Notes: generated by a model not told the origin, from the letters alone. Shown: positions 55,050 to 64,000, numbered from the stretch's first letter. The stretch is 64,000 nt of DNA from Parvibaculum sp002684405 (GCA_965140395.1 OZ223206.1:744001-808000), one strand, 5' to 3'. Made by a program: numbers and translations.

Positions 55050-55277
55050 TCAGGAGGAAGTGATGGTCACACCATCCGCGTCCCGCTGAGCGATACGCGC
55101 GTCCAGCCATTCCTCGATTTCCGACAACAACCACACAACACGATTTCCGCCGAGCCTGATCCGCCTCGGGAACTGCCCCGCCGCCTCGAGCCGCGCAATA
55201 TGCTGGCCGGAATAGGGAATGCCACAGACAGTCTTCAGCTCCTTCTTGGTCACGACTTGCTTTTCGTACCGAGCCAT
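55050..55277 (-). CDS. AlpA-family helix-turn-helix regulator
   Basis: 75 residues with the MerR/AlpA-type wHTH: VTKKELKTVCGIPYSGQHIA, RLEAAGQFPRRIRLGGNRVV and the closing WLLSEIEEWLDARIA. AlpA proteins regulate integrase expression and excision in prophages and islands, or act as excisionases. It is the leftward gene before the mobilisation genes and a good candidate partner for the integrase at 43.4-44.8 kb. Confidence 0.85.
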   Translation of the reverse strand: MARYEKQVVTKKELKTVCGIPYSGQHIARLEAAGQFPRRIRLGGNRVVWLLSEIEEWLDARIAQRDADGVTITSS

Positions 55278-55566
55278 CGAACAACTCCCTCAGTCTAGGG
55301 AGCGTCGACGCCCCGGGTTGGGCTAAGCCGCACCAGTGGGCGAGGTTGAGGATAGGGAGAGGAGCAAGGAGAGTCGAGAACTCTCCAGAGAGTATCAAAT
55401 TGTTCGGTCGAAACTTGTTTCAGCCAGTAGTGAAAAATGATCGGATTCACAGCTCGTTTTCGGCTTGGATATCTCTCAGAGTCAACCTGACGAAATCATC
55501 ACGATAGGTTCGGTTTTCGAGTTTAATATACACTAAACACCATAGCTCAGTGGCGAGGGACCGCAG

Positions 55567-56361
55567 TTGACGCGAATAGATCCAATTGGACCCGAATTTT
55601 ACGTTCCGCTAGGGGTAGCCGAGAAGATTTCAGACGCCGCATTTTATTTGGCGGCGGCTCTTTCAATTTTTGTATTGCTTATTGACAAGGCATCGCGACC
55701 TGAGCTGTACGGAGTAGTCCAAACCACTTTCGCAGTAACGGTCGTTGGGTATTTTGTGAGCGGCATCGTAACAAGAACCTACTTTGCCACCCGCGCGCAC
55801 TCGAGGCGGTTTGCGGACTTCGTCTCCAACGCATTTTCTGTTCCTCTCGCTCCTTCTCGGTCCGAAGGCTACTACAACACTCCTGATGGTGATCCGTTCA
55901 CTCGTATGGGTGCGTCTGTGCTGGAAAATACGTTGTTCACTAAATCAATTCTTCAGAGAATGTTGCGTTCCGAACGGATTCGCATCTGCATCTATGTGAT
56001 CGCTTGGCTATGGGCTGCAATATATCGCGTGACAGATCTAGAGCTTTTGGCCATTGCCGCACAAGTCCTGTTCAGTGAGCAGTTGCTCTCCCGGTGGATA
56101 CGCATGGAATGGCTTCGCTCCAGGGTGGAACGCCTATACGATGATCTTTTCGCCCTGTTTCAGTCCTCTTCAAACTCTAGGAGCAAGGAGTTCCGCGCAC
56201 GCGTGATTGAGGCTCTCATCCGCTATGAAACAAGCAAAGCCCAAGCCGCTCTATCCCTCTCCTCTCGTGTGTTCAGCAAACTGAATCCCGAGCTTTCTCT
56301 CAAGTGGCAATCTGTATGCAATCAACTCGGCGTCACCCCGTCAAAGGATTCCGTAACCTGA
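55567..56361 (+). CDS. Hypothetical membrane protein near the defence-like cluster (264 aa)
   Basis: 264 residues from a TTG at 55567; the first in-frame ATG is far downstream. Hydrophobic segments are AFYLAAALSIFVLLI, TFAVTVVGYFVSGIV and ICIYVIAWLWAAIYRV, followed by a helical cytoplasmic part. Codon use is less GC-rich than in the left part of the window. It converges on the PLD gene with five bases between stops. No family recognised; a membrane partner or effector of the neighbouring system is possible. Confidence 0.6.
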   Translation: MTRIDPIGPEFYVPLGVAEKISDAAFYLAAALSIFVLLIDKASRPELYGVVQTTFAVTVVGYFVSGIVTRTYFATRAHSRRFADFVSNAFSVPLAPSRSEGYYNTPDGDPFTRMGASVLENTLFTKSILQRMLRSERIRICIYVIAWLWAAIYRVTDLELLAIAAQVLFSEQLLSRWIRMEWLRSRVERLYDDLFALFQSSSNSRSKEFRARVIEALIRYETSKAQAALSLSSRVFSKLNPELSLKWQSVCNQLGVTPSKDSVT

Positions 56362-56366
56362 TGCAC

Positions 56367-58082
56367 TTACTCGCCGCTCCCTCCACGCAACTTCTCGACC
56401 AGAATCGAACGGATACCTGGGCCCTCAATTAGGGCGCCAATCTCGGCTCCGCGCGACCGCCGAGCATCAACGGACGTCGCCATCCAATTGAAACTTGAGA
56501 TTACAAGAGCGTCTTCGTCCCAACCTAGGTACTTTGCGTGCACATTTTCAGCACGATTTATCTTGATTCCGCGTTCGGAAATCTCGGTTGGTGCGGGCTC
56601 GTAGCCCTCCTCAAGCAAGAATTTGCTTGGACGCGTATACTGAAGGTGGACATCTATACCCCGAGACGCTGCCGTTTCCATTGGAACAAGCACAGACGTC
56701 TCCGCCGACAGGCCGTATAAGTCGCACGTAATTTCAATCTCCCTCGAAGCTCGGTCTCGCGCGAGCGTCACGCAGGCATAATGATCGTAGTCAGCTACAA
56801 GAGAAATCGAGTATTCTCCGGCTTCCGTTTGCACTCTGACCTGCGCCTTCAACTCCGACCAAATATGATTGAGTTGTCGCGCCGTCGCGCTCCAATTTCC
56901 GACCGCCGGAAGCTGATTCGAAAGCAACAGGCTCAAGACCTTGTATGCGAAGAGCGCACTTCGGGTGCGCAATGAAATCTCCAACCAGTCGAACTCGGAT
57001 GAGAGAAAATTGCAGCTACCAACGACTGTGGTCCAACGCCCAGTTTCACGATCGTCATAGATCAACACTTTGGCGTGAGAACCCGAAGAAACCGGGGAGA
57101 GCCGAATTCTGCCTCGAGCGCCGGGCGGCAACTTCGCCAGCACATCAGTTACATCCGAGAATTTTTTGGGCGGGCCGCTAGCCTCAGGATCCACATGTAG
57201 CCCCCACAGCAGCTCAACCCTGACTTTGCGCCTCGCTGCGCGTTCGAAATCAGGCAGCAAGCTGCGCAGAGTATCGGCACTCAAGAAGCACGAATGAACC
57301 ACGATCGTCGACTTTGCTCGCTCCAAAGCTTCCCTGAGCAGGTCAAGGTGCGCGCCGCCTCCCACGATAATATCGTCCGCAGTGAGGTCGTCCCGCGCCA
57401 CCTCTTGCACCATTTGAGATTTGGCTGAATAGGGAGTGATATCGTCTTCTACGATGTCTGCCGAAGACTTTACCAAGCTCTCGTGCAAAGCTAGAGGAGC
57501 GTTCGGAGGGAGACCAACCTGGACTTCGTCGAAAGCTAAACCGACCCGCGCGTATGGCAGAGACGGCGTGCGGAATTGTGGTGTCGTCGGCTCCAAGCTC
57601 TCATTGAGATTCAAGCGGAAGAGGTCTCGCAGCGCAGCATCATTTGGCTCGAACGTATGGAGAAGCGGTGGTAGCTTTGCCGCATCAGGTGGCAGGTCCT
57701 TCTCGTACACGAGATCGAGGTCGTCGGCCCGCATCCAATGACCGGTCAGTCTTTCGACACATACGGAATCCCAGCGTATGTCTTTCTGTAGACGTTCAGG
57801 GAGTGCTTTCTCTTTGGCGTGCTTTTGCCCCGCCGGTGTAGCGGCGAAGTAGATTCGATCGTTATCGCTTCGCACTTCGATCCAATTCGCGCGCAAAAGA
57901 TTGATTAGCGCTTCGACGATGAGTCTGTGCGGGACATTGGCCATTTCCGCCAGCTCTGAGGCTGTATGTTTCGCTACCGCACTCTCAATGAGGAGCATAT
58001 GCTCGATGAGGCTCCATCGGCGACCGAAACTATATAGATAACTGACCGCCATCCTATAGAGCGGGACGTAGAGGTACTTCAT
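56367..58082 (-). CDS. Phospholipase D-superfamily nuclease-like protein with N-terminal wHTH
   Basis: 571 residues. Residues about 20-95 look like a winged helix (AVAKHTASELAEMANVPHRL, IYFAATPAGQKHAK). The PLD part has two HKD motifs: HAKVLIYDD near residue 337, followed by VGSCNFLSSEFDW, and HAKYLGWDED near 516, followed by ISSFNWMA. Both histidines, lysines and aspartates are present, so it is likely active. PLD proteins of this type act as nucleases in defence systems such as DISARM (DrmC). The start overlaps the helicase stop (ATGA), so the two are translationally coupled. Confidence 0.8.
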   Translation of the reverse strand: MKYLYVPLYRMAVSYLYSFGRRWSLIEHMLLIESAVAKHTASELAEMANVPHRLIVEALINLLRANWIEVRSDNDRIYFAATPAGQKHAKEKALPERLQKDIRWDSVCVERLTGHWMRADDLDLVYEKDLPPDAAKLPPLLHTFEPNDAALRDLFRLNLNESLEPTTPQFRTPSLPYARVGLAFDEVQVGLPPNAPLALHESLVKSSADIVEDDITPYSAKSQMVQEVARDDLTADDIIVGGGAHLDLLREALERAKSTIVVHSCFLSADTLRSLLPDFERAARRKVRVELLWGLHVDPEASGPPKKFSDVTDVLAKLPPGARGRIRLSPVSSGSHAKVLIYDDRETGRWTTVVGSCNFLSSEFDWLEISLRTRSALFAYKVLSLLLSNQLPAVGNWSATARQLNHIWSELKAQVRVQTEAGEYSISLVADYDHYACVTLARDRASREIEITCDLYGLSAETSVLVPMETAASRGIDVHLQYTRPSKFLLEEGYEPAPTEISERGIKINRAENVHAKYLGWDEDALVISSFNWMATSVDARRSRGAEIGALIEGPGIRSILVEKLRGGSGE

Positions 58083-61000
58083 TTTCCTACCCTTACCCTC
58101 GATAGGGTGCCTGCGTTCTCGGCTATCCCCATCTCCTTCATCATTCGACCTATGTACGCATGCTCGTCATACTCGCTCGTGGTGGCGTTACATCTCGATG
58201 CAAAGAAGTCCCAACTTCCTACGATGATAAGTTTCTGCTTCGCTCGGCTCAAAAGAACGTTCATTCGGTTCTTCTCTTTGAGAAATCCGACGCTTTTCCA
58301 AGGCATCAGGGCATTGTTGCGTACAAGACTGACGATAACGATATCCGCTTCAGAACCTTGGAATTCATCGACCGTCGCACCCATTCTCTTGCCATGGGCA
58401 AGATCGAATGGAGGTTTGAACATATGGGCAAGCTGGCCAGACGAGTACGCTCGTTCGATGGATGCCTTAATGGCATCCAGTTGACCGTTGTAGGGGGAGA
58501 GAATTTGTAACTCGCAGGGCTCATAGCCACGAGGTTGGATTTGCTCGAGAACACTGACAACCAATTCCGCCTCTGGCCTCGAAACAAAAAGGCCCTCCAC
58601 TTCGCCTTCAGCGAACTCCTCTTTTCGCTCCCAAGGGACGTCGCACCAAACCACTCGCTGCTCCGGTAGCCATGATGTTGACGGAATCACGAAGGGAGTT
58701 GGTCCCTGAAAGCGTTCACGGGTTTCAGGTGGCGAATGTAGGATCGTTCCTCCTTCTTGGTCAGGATAGAATACCTTTCCAACAAGTTCGGCGATTTCCG
58801 GGTGCATGCGGTGCTGATCGGTCAGGATCGCAGCTGGCGAATTTTCCTCTTCGCCCAGCGCGCTCCGCGTAAAAATCCTCTCAAACAACTTTACCATGCG
58901 CGCCCATTCGGCACAGCGGTCGACGAAAAGGTCACGGTCTTCGTCGTCCGTCACTAGTGACGGGTCTACCAATCCCGGCGCGAAGCGCGCGCTGCCTTGA
59001 ATGGCCTTCCGAACTTTGAGCGGGTCACCCAGAAGGTCGGTGAAGCGACGGACGTTGAATGGGGGGAGCTGATGGTGATCCCCAATCAAAAGCAATCGAT
59101 GGCTCTCTTGTAGAGCCGTCGCCATATCGAAGCCATGCGCTTTACCCGCCTCTTCAATGATAGACCAATCGAAGCGCCGCCCGCGGCCGGCGAGGTCCGC
59201 TAGATCGGGCGAATTGAGCGTTGAAAAAGTGAGGTTGGCCGCATCTTGCACCAGGACTTGCATCGTGCGGACGTCCGTATCAGCGCCTGAGCTTCTGTCA
59301 TCTCCCCGTTCGACTGCGGAAGACAGCCTGTCCTGTAGATGCGTAGGTGACCGACATGCCAAATCGCTTTCATTGAGCTGAGAAAGGAGCGCTTCAGTAA
59401 CTCTTTCTGAACTATCGTCGTCACCGTCATCTGCACCTAGGCGCAAAACAATGGGCCGGTGGTGGTTATCGTGGTCGGCGAAGACCTTCGAAAGTTTGTC
59501 CCGGACATCATCTACTGTGTGGTGAGAATGCGCGGTAATAAGTATCTGCGCGCTCGAGTCGACGTTGAAAAGCCGATCAGCAAAGGCTTTTATCAATGTC
59601 GTCTTGCCGGTACCGGGAGGTCCCTGGATTGCGAAAGAGGGCTGTGTCCTCCAAAGTTTTTGAAGCGCTGCGAGCTTGGAGCCGTCGAGAGGTATGGACG
59701 CTTTGGACGGCGGCAGGACATCGGAATTGGTGCGCGTCACTTCGCCCGGGGAAGCTACGAGCCGCAACAGCCCCTCGAAGAGACGCATATCTTCGATAGC
59801 TTTGTGCCTTCGCCGGATCTGAGCGAGTGTGCCACCGTGATTTCGAGCGAGATAAGCGCGCCCCTCCCGGACAGTTGCAGCGCCTTGGGTCCGGAAAAGA
59901 TAGCGGGGTCCCTTTGCATCAGGCATTGCTTGTACAAATCGCCAAGTCGTTGACGAGGTGTCACTCCCAATCGTGTGTCGGTCCAAGAATGAGTACCGAT
60001 CCTGCTTGGGGTCTTCCTCGTCATCAGCCGAGACAGCCTCCGCTCCCAGCTTGAACCAATCCTGAACTTGCTCCGGAGGAGGAGCAAGATTGAGGAAACG
60101 TGCCAGGTCCGCCCTTTCCGGCTCTTGGACAGGAGTTACAATAATCGTCGTGTCGTTGGTGCTGTTATCAATCTCCAGAATGTCTACTGCGCATATCTGT
60201 GCGACGGTCAGGGCCGTGTCGAGCTGTTGCGTAATTCGGAAGAACTCGTGCACGGTGCGTAGATTATTTGGGAGCTCCGTTTGCTGGGCGCTGACAGGAA
60301 ACACCTTGTCCCATTGCGCCGATCTATCTCGTGCCGATCGAATGTTCTTTCGAACGTGCGGAAACAGCTGCACATCGAGCTTACGTTGGCCCAAGCTAAA
60401 AAGCTGGTCATCAGAGTTGACCCTAGGGACTCTTTCGATCCCTTCGCAAAAGCCAACATCCCATGTCGTCAAGCCGCCGAGCGACCAGTTGCGAACACGA
60501 TACTCAAGCTTCTCCCCCTTAAGGACGTAGTAGGGCGGCGCGGGCATAGTCCGACCAATAATACGGACATCGCCCCTCAAGTCCTTTCTGATCCAATCGC
60601 GCTGAGCAATAGGATCGTGGGCGCTTGCTTGCCCTTCCGAAACAACCTCGATCGTCCGCGCTATATCAAGATCTGAACTCAGTCGCACAGCGAGTAATAG
60701 ATCCCTACCTGACGAGGACGCTACGGTGCCAAGATCACGTATAACCTGCCGCAGCAGCTGTTCGATTTCTTCAGCGTCTACGAGACGCTGTTCCTGACTC
60801 TCCTCCAGCAAGCGCCGAATAATATCTCGCTCTGCCTCACGGAGGTTCGTCAGATTGCCGATTAGCGCTGGCAGGGCTGCACGTTTTTTTGCGTTCTTTA
60901 GGGGCGCGCCGAAAAGCTCTGCAGCGACCAGCCCGAAATCATACCAATCGGTTGCAGTCGAATACTCGCCGTCTGGCTTATCGAGCTCAGGAGCGCAAAA

Positions 61001-61573
61001 CACACTTTTTCGCAATACTTTCGAAGCGCCACTGTCGGGCCCGGCGAGCCGCAAAGACCATTCAAATCCGCTCAGCCGAAACTCGCCTTGACCATCCGGA
61101 CTAACAAATATGGATGACGGGGACAGGGAGCGGTGGAGTGTGCCCTCTCGATGGAGGATTGCAAGCGCTTCGGCAATCCGAAGTAACCCCTCCCAAAGCG
61201 GCCGACGTCGACTTACCTCGGCTAAGTTAAGTAGCCAGTGGTATCGGGCTCGGTTTTGCAACACGTCAGCGAGGATTTGCCTTCTGCCACCGTCGATAAT
61301 TGCGAAAAAATATTTTTCGTCCGAGTCGAGATCACGCAGTTTTACGAATAGTTCGGAGGCTCCCGGGTAGCCTTGGAGCCGCATGAGGCCGCGGACCTCG
61401 CGATTCCATAACGCTTGGATTGCATCGCTATCACCCGGACCCTTCGTCCAGAGTTTTGCGTAATACAGGTCTCCCTGATCTTCGGCCTGCCAAAGGTCTG
61501 GTATCCCCCGCTTGGAATCGCCACGGACAATTTTACGCGTCAACCTATAGCGTCCGACCCTCTGTTCCACCAT
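58079..61573 (-). CDS. Pseudokinase-SF1 helicase fusion protein
   Basis: 1164 residues. The N-terminus (about 8-270) has a protein-kinase fold: YYAKLW holds the VAIK lysine, and CAPELD and TDWYDFG keep the APE and DxWxxG regions. However, the HRD motif reads HRSLSPSSI and the DFG motif SGF, so both catalytic aspartates are replaced by serine: a pseudokinase. The C-terminal half is an Upf1/DNA2-like SF1 helicase with GPPGTGKTT (about 652), IIEEAGKA (806), LIGDHHQLPPF, VDEFQGSEADIV (1071) and MNVLLSRAKQK. It is first in an operon with the PLD nuclease. An anti-phage or anti-plasmid role is inferred. Confidence 0.82.
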   Translation of the reverse strand: MVEQRVGRYRLTRKIVRGDSKRGIPDLWQAEDQGDLYYAKLWTKGPGDSDAIQALWNREVRGLMRLQGYPGASELFVKLRDLDSDEKYFFAIIDGGRRQILADVLQNRARYHWLLNLAEVSRRRPLWEGLLRIAEALAILHREGTLHRSLSPSSIFVSPDGQGEFRLSGFEWSLRLAGPDSGASKVLRKSVFCAPELDKPDGEYSTATDWYDFGLVAAELFGAPLKNAKKRAALPALIGNLTNLREAERDIIRRLLEESQEQRLVDAEEIEQLLRQVIRDLGTVASSSGRDLLLAVRLSSDLDIARTIEVVSEGQASAHDPIAQRDWIRKDLRGDVRIIGRTMPAPPYYVLKGEKLEYRVRNWSLGGLTTWDVGFCEGIERVPRVNSDDQLFSLGQRKLDVQLFPHVRKNIRSARDRSAQWDKVFPVSAQQTELPNNLRTVHEFFRITQQLDTALTVAQICAVDILEIDNSTNDTTIIVTPVQEPERADLARFLNLAPPPEQVQDWFKLGAEAVSADDEEDPKQDRYSFLDRHTIGSDTSSTTWRFVQAMPDAKGPRYLFRTQGAATVREGRAYLARNHGGTLAQIRRRHKAIEDMRLFEGLLRLVASPGEVTRTNSDVLPPSKASIPLDGSKLAALQKLWRTQPSFAIQGPPGTGKTTLIKAFADRLFNVDSSAQILITAHSHHTVDDVRDKLSKVFADHDNHHRPIVLRLGADDGDDDSSERVTEALLSQLNESDLACRSPTHLQDRLSSAVERGDDRSSGADTDVRTMQVLVQDAANLTFSTLNSPDLADLAGRGRRFDWSIIEEAGKAHGFDMATALQESHRLLLIGDHHQLPPFNVRRFTDLLGDPLKVRKAIQGSARFAPGLVDPSLVTDDEDRDLFVDRCAEWARMVKLFERIFTRSALGEEENSPAAILTDQHRMHPEIAELVGKVFYPDQEGGTILHSPPETRERFQGPTPFVIPSTSWLPEQRVVWCDVPWERKEEFAEGEVEGLFVSRPEAELVVSVLEQIQPRGYEPCELQILSPYNGQLDAIKASIERAYSSGQLAHMFKPPFDLAHGKRMGATVDEFQGSEADIVIVSLVRNNALMPWKSVGFLKEKNRMNVLLSRAKQKLIIVGSWDFFASRCNATTSEYDEHAYIGRMMKEMGIAENAGTLSRVRVGK

Positions 61574-61707
61574 TTCGTCGCCCCCTCCCTCTCATCTACC
61601 TTATTCTATCAGCGAAGTTTTCAGTTGGACCGCGGCAATTGTTTTCTTCATCGCGATATCGCCAATATTAATGGTATTTACGACCACGAACGAAGATCAA
61701 GTCGACT

Positions 61708-61797
61708 ATGATCGATGAGCGGTTGCGAACGATGGACGAAATTAGAATGAATGAGGTGCTCCGCAAGAAATGGGAGCGCCGGGAGGTTCAAAAATAA
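61708..61797 (+). CDS. 29-codon mini-ORF coupled to the STAND gene
   Basis: ATG at 61708 opens 29 codons (rich in Glu, Arg and Lys; MDEIRMNEVLRKKWERREV) and ends TAA at 61795-61797, where the A is the first base of the next ATG (TAATG). The GGGAGG inside it is the ribosome site for the STAND gene. It may be a small protein or only a leader that couples translation. Confidence 0.4.
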   Translation: MIDERLRTMDEIRMNEVLRKKWERREVQK

Positions 61798-64000
61798 TGC
61801 CGCAATCTCCCGAACTTGCCGCCGGAGCAGGTTTCACCTTTGAAAATCTGGTTGTGGCGCGTTACCTAGCCGCGCTGCTGACCCAAGGCGTAATGCCGCC
61901 ATCTAGCGGAGTAGTCACAGCGGTCGCCATGCAGCAACGAGACTTCGGCGAGCCGTTGGACGATGTTATCGTGGACTTCAGCTCGGCTTCCGACAAGCCC
62001 GCCCGCCTCAGCCTGCAATGCAAGAAGGCTCTCACCCTTAGTGCAGCCCCATCCAACGCCGATTTCCGCGAGGTGATCCGCGACAGTCTGGCTACCTTGC
62101 AGAAAACTGACTTCCGTGAAGATCGCGATCGTTTCGGTGCCGCCTTGCTCTCTGTTACCGCCGGCCCATTCGATACTTTAAACAGCCTGTGCGAACTGGC
62201 CCGGTATTCCGACAGCATCGCGCATTTTCAAGCGCGCTTCTCTGCTGACGGCAATGCTAATGCTCAGCAGCGCGCCATGCGCGAAACCATTGCCAGTCTG
62301 CTCACTGAGTTCGCCGGTGCGGCGTATAGCGAGGCGTTGCTCTTTCGCTTCCTGCGCCATTTTGTGCTGGTCCGCTTCGATTACCTGCATGAAGGCGCGG
62401 CCGACCACGCAGAAGGCATCAATGCTGTGCGCCCGGCGCTTCCTGCCGACTCCAACGCTCAGGCGCCCTTGCTGTGGGCGGCACTGTGCGAGATTGCCCG
62501 CGAAGGCGCGGGTCGTTCGGCATGTTTCTCCCGCTCCGACTTGGTGGTGCGACTGGACCGCACCATCCGCCTAACCGGTGCACCCTCCTTGCGCGGTGAT
62601 TTGGACAAGATTTCGGCGCTGACCGCGCTGGCATTGAAGGACATCAATGACGACGTGCGCGGCACCCGCATGTACCGAACTGCAGTGCAAGCCGAGCTGG
62701 AACATTTTTTGAACGCGGGCCGCTTTGTCCAAGTCCGCGGTCTACCCGGCTCCGGCAAATCTGTGCTGCTGCGCCGACGCATTGAACAGGAGCTGCGCCG
62801 CGGCCCTGTCCTGTTCCTTAAGTCCGACCGGCTGGAAGGCCGAAGCTGGCCTGCCTTTGCCACCGCGATGGGCCTTGCAACCACCAGCCTCACCGACCTC
62901 CTGGTGGAGATCGCCGCCACCGGGTCGGCCACATTGTATATTGACGGCATCGACCGGGTGGAGAAACAGCATCAGGGCGTCATCGTTGATATGGTGCGTG
63001 CCATTCTCGCCGATCCTTTGCTGGCTGCCTGGAAGATCGTAATCTCATTGCGCGATGCTGGCTCAGAGCCGGTACGCACCTGGCTGCCCAATCTGTTCGA
63101 AAAGGGACGGCTGGCTACCGTCGACGTTCAGGCTTTGGGCGATGACGAAGCCGAAGTACTGGCTGAGGGGTGTCCAGAGCTCCGCCCACTGTTATTCGGC
63201 ACCGATCCCGTGCGCCAAATCGTGCGACGCCCCTTCTTTGCCAAGATTCTCAGCCAGGCGCTGTCGGTGACTGACGGCCAAGGCAACTTCGCCCCGGCCT
63301 CCGAAGTCGATCTGATCGAGAACTGGTGGGCGCGCGGCGGTTTTGATGCTGTCGAAGGTGACGCTATTCTGCGACAGCGCGCCATCATCGATCTGGCGGC
63401 GGTTCGCGCGCGTGATCTCAGTCAGCCCATCGCTCTAAGTGATCTCTCGGCGCCCACAATCGCCATGCTGACGGCGTTAAAAGCCGATGGAATTCTGCAG
63501 GACGCCCGGACGGGTCACAGCGTGAACTTCGCTCATGACATCTTCTTTGAATGGGCCCTGTTTCACTATCTGGCTGATGCGGGGACTAGCTGGATCGACG
63601 CTTTGCGTGCCATGGGCGAGCCGCCGGTGGTGGGGCGGGTAGTGGAATTGCTATCTCAGGCCGATTTCCAACACGACCCCGGCTGGGCCCAGACCCTGGT
63701 TGCCTTGGAAGGCGCCAATCTGCGCTCGCAATGGACCCGCGCCTGGCTTTTGGGACCGATCGCAGCGCCCAGTTTTGAGGTTAGCAGCGAACACTACTAC
63801 GCCCTTTGTGCCGCCGAGGATTTCCGGCTGCTGCATAAGGCGCTGGTATGGTTTCAGGCGGAAAAGACCATTCCCAACGCAACTATCCTGGGCGGGGATT
63901 TGGGCGATCAGGACCTCAAGCGCCACGAGATAGTGCGCCTGGCCGATGCGATGGGCTGGCCGTCTGATTTGGCGAGTTGGCGACGGCTGCTGCTGCTCTT
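61797..64000 (+). CDS. STAND-type NTPase with DUF4297/Cap4-like nuclease N-terminus (partial)
   Basis: 734 codons are visible and the frame runs off the window. The N-terminus GAGFTFENLVVARYLAALL and LSLQCKKA (residue about 73) resemble the DUF4297/Cap4 PD-(D/E)xK-like nuclease, with QxK in the active-site position. The NTPase follows, with Walker A VRGLPGSGKSVLLRR near 316 and Walker B TLYIDGIDRV near 383, then a winged-helix and helical sensor region. This is the layout of Avs-like antiviral STAND proteins, which cut DNA after sensing a phage protein. The TAATG overlap with the mini-ORF sets the start. The gene is divergent from the helicase. Confidence 0.78.
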   Translation, partial: MPQSPELAAGAGFTFENLVVARYLAALLTQGVMPPSSGVVTAVAMQQRDFGEPLDDVIVDFSSASDKPARLSLQCKKALTLSAAPSNADFREVIRDSLATLQKTDFREDRDRFGAALLSVTAGPFDTLNSLCELARYSDSIAHFQARFSADGNANAQQRAMRETIASLLTEFAGAAYSEALLFRFLRHFVLVRFDYLHEGAADHAEGINAVRPALPADSNAQAPLLWAALCEIAREGAGRSACFSRSDLVVRLDRTIRLTGAPSLRGDLDKISALTALALKDINDDVRGTRMYRTAVQAELEHFLNAGRFVQVRGLPGSGKSVLLRRRIEQELRRGPVLFLKSDRLEGRSWPAFATAMGLATTSLTDLLVEIAATGSATLYIDGIDRVEKQHQGVIVDMVRAILADPLLAAWKIVISLRDAGSEPVRTWLPNLFEKGRLATVDVQALGDDEAEVLAEGCPELRPLLFGTDPVRQIVRRPFFAKILSQALSVTDGQGNFAPASEVDLIENWWARGGFDAVEGDAILRQRAIIDLAAVRARDLSQPIALSDLSAPTIAMLTALKADGILQDARTGHSVNFAHDIFFEWALFHYLADAGTSWIDALRAMGEPPVVGRVVELLSQADFQHDPGWAQTLVALEGANLRSQWTRAWLLGPIAAPSFEVSSEHYYALCAAEDFRLLHKALVWFQAEKTIPNATILGGDLGDQDLKRHEIVRLADAMGWPSDLASWRRLLLL

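Overview
The window is GC-rich and has typical alphaproteobacterial codon use. Its gene content (aerobic-type cobN/cobW cobalamin genes, CbtB, a DUF1636-type protein, AlpA/VirD4-like island genes) points to an alphaproteobacterium, probably of the Hyphomicrobiales or a relative. I cannot name the species. No rRNA, intact tRNA, IS element or CRISPR array was seen.

Layout. 0-10 kb: a two-partner secretion pair, with a 2612-residue filamentous adhesin carrying GLUG and MBG repeats and, downstream in a GTGA overlap, its outer-membrane transporter; a LysR-type regulator is divergent. 11.1-33 kb: a cobalamin module. It holds the BtuB receptor, two BtuF/BtuC sets with one ATPase, cobW-cobN-cobO, cobD-cobC-cobQ and cbtB-cobT-phosphatase-cobS-cobU, under three cobalamin riboswitches. 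It covers B12 uptake, cobalt handling and the late assembly steps; corrin-ring genes are not here. 33-42.8 kb: a PAP2 phosphatase-sensor kinase-response regulator operon, divergent from an RND efflux operon (TolC-like lipoprotein, adaptor, pump, PepSY-like lipoprotein) and followed by a CDF-like transporter. 43.3-64 kb: a mobile island with a tyrosine integrase, an HxsA-D His-Xaa-Ser radical-SAM system, a replication-relaxation-like protein, a VirD4/TraG-like ATPase and an AlpA regulator. At its right side is a defence-like cluster: a PLD nuclease, a pseudokinase-SF1 helicase fusion, and a STAND NTPase with a DUF4297/Cap4-like N-terminus that runs off the window.

The main structural discovery is three copies of a tRNA 3'-end-like sequence (17 bp, ending in the complement of CCA) at 11144, 32991 and 42897. 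Each is followed by a second conserved block at the same distance (about 74-110 bp further on). They bound the cobalamin module, the efflux module and the integrase-bearing island. This looks like tandem accretion of islands at one tRNA gene (acceptor end resembling tRNA-Phe), whose intact copy should lie to the right of the window.

Three genes appear broken: cobO and the PAP2 gene each lack one base, and a gene at 49.7-50.5 kb has an in-frame TGA. The two single-base losses could be sequencing errors. The best candidates for an undescribed system are the PLD / pseudokinase-helicase pair with its neighbours, and the Hxs system carried next to the integrase.
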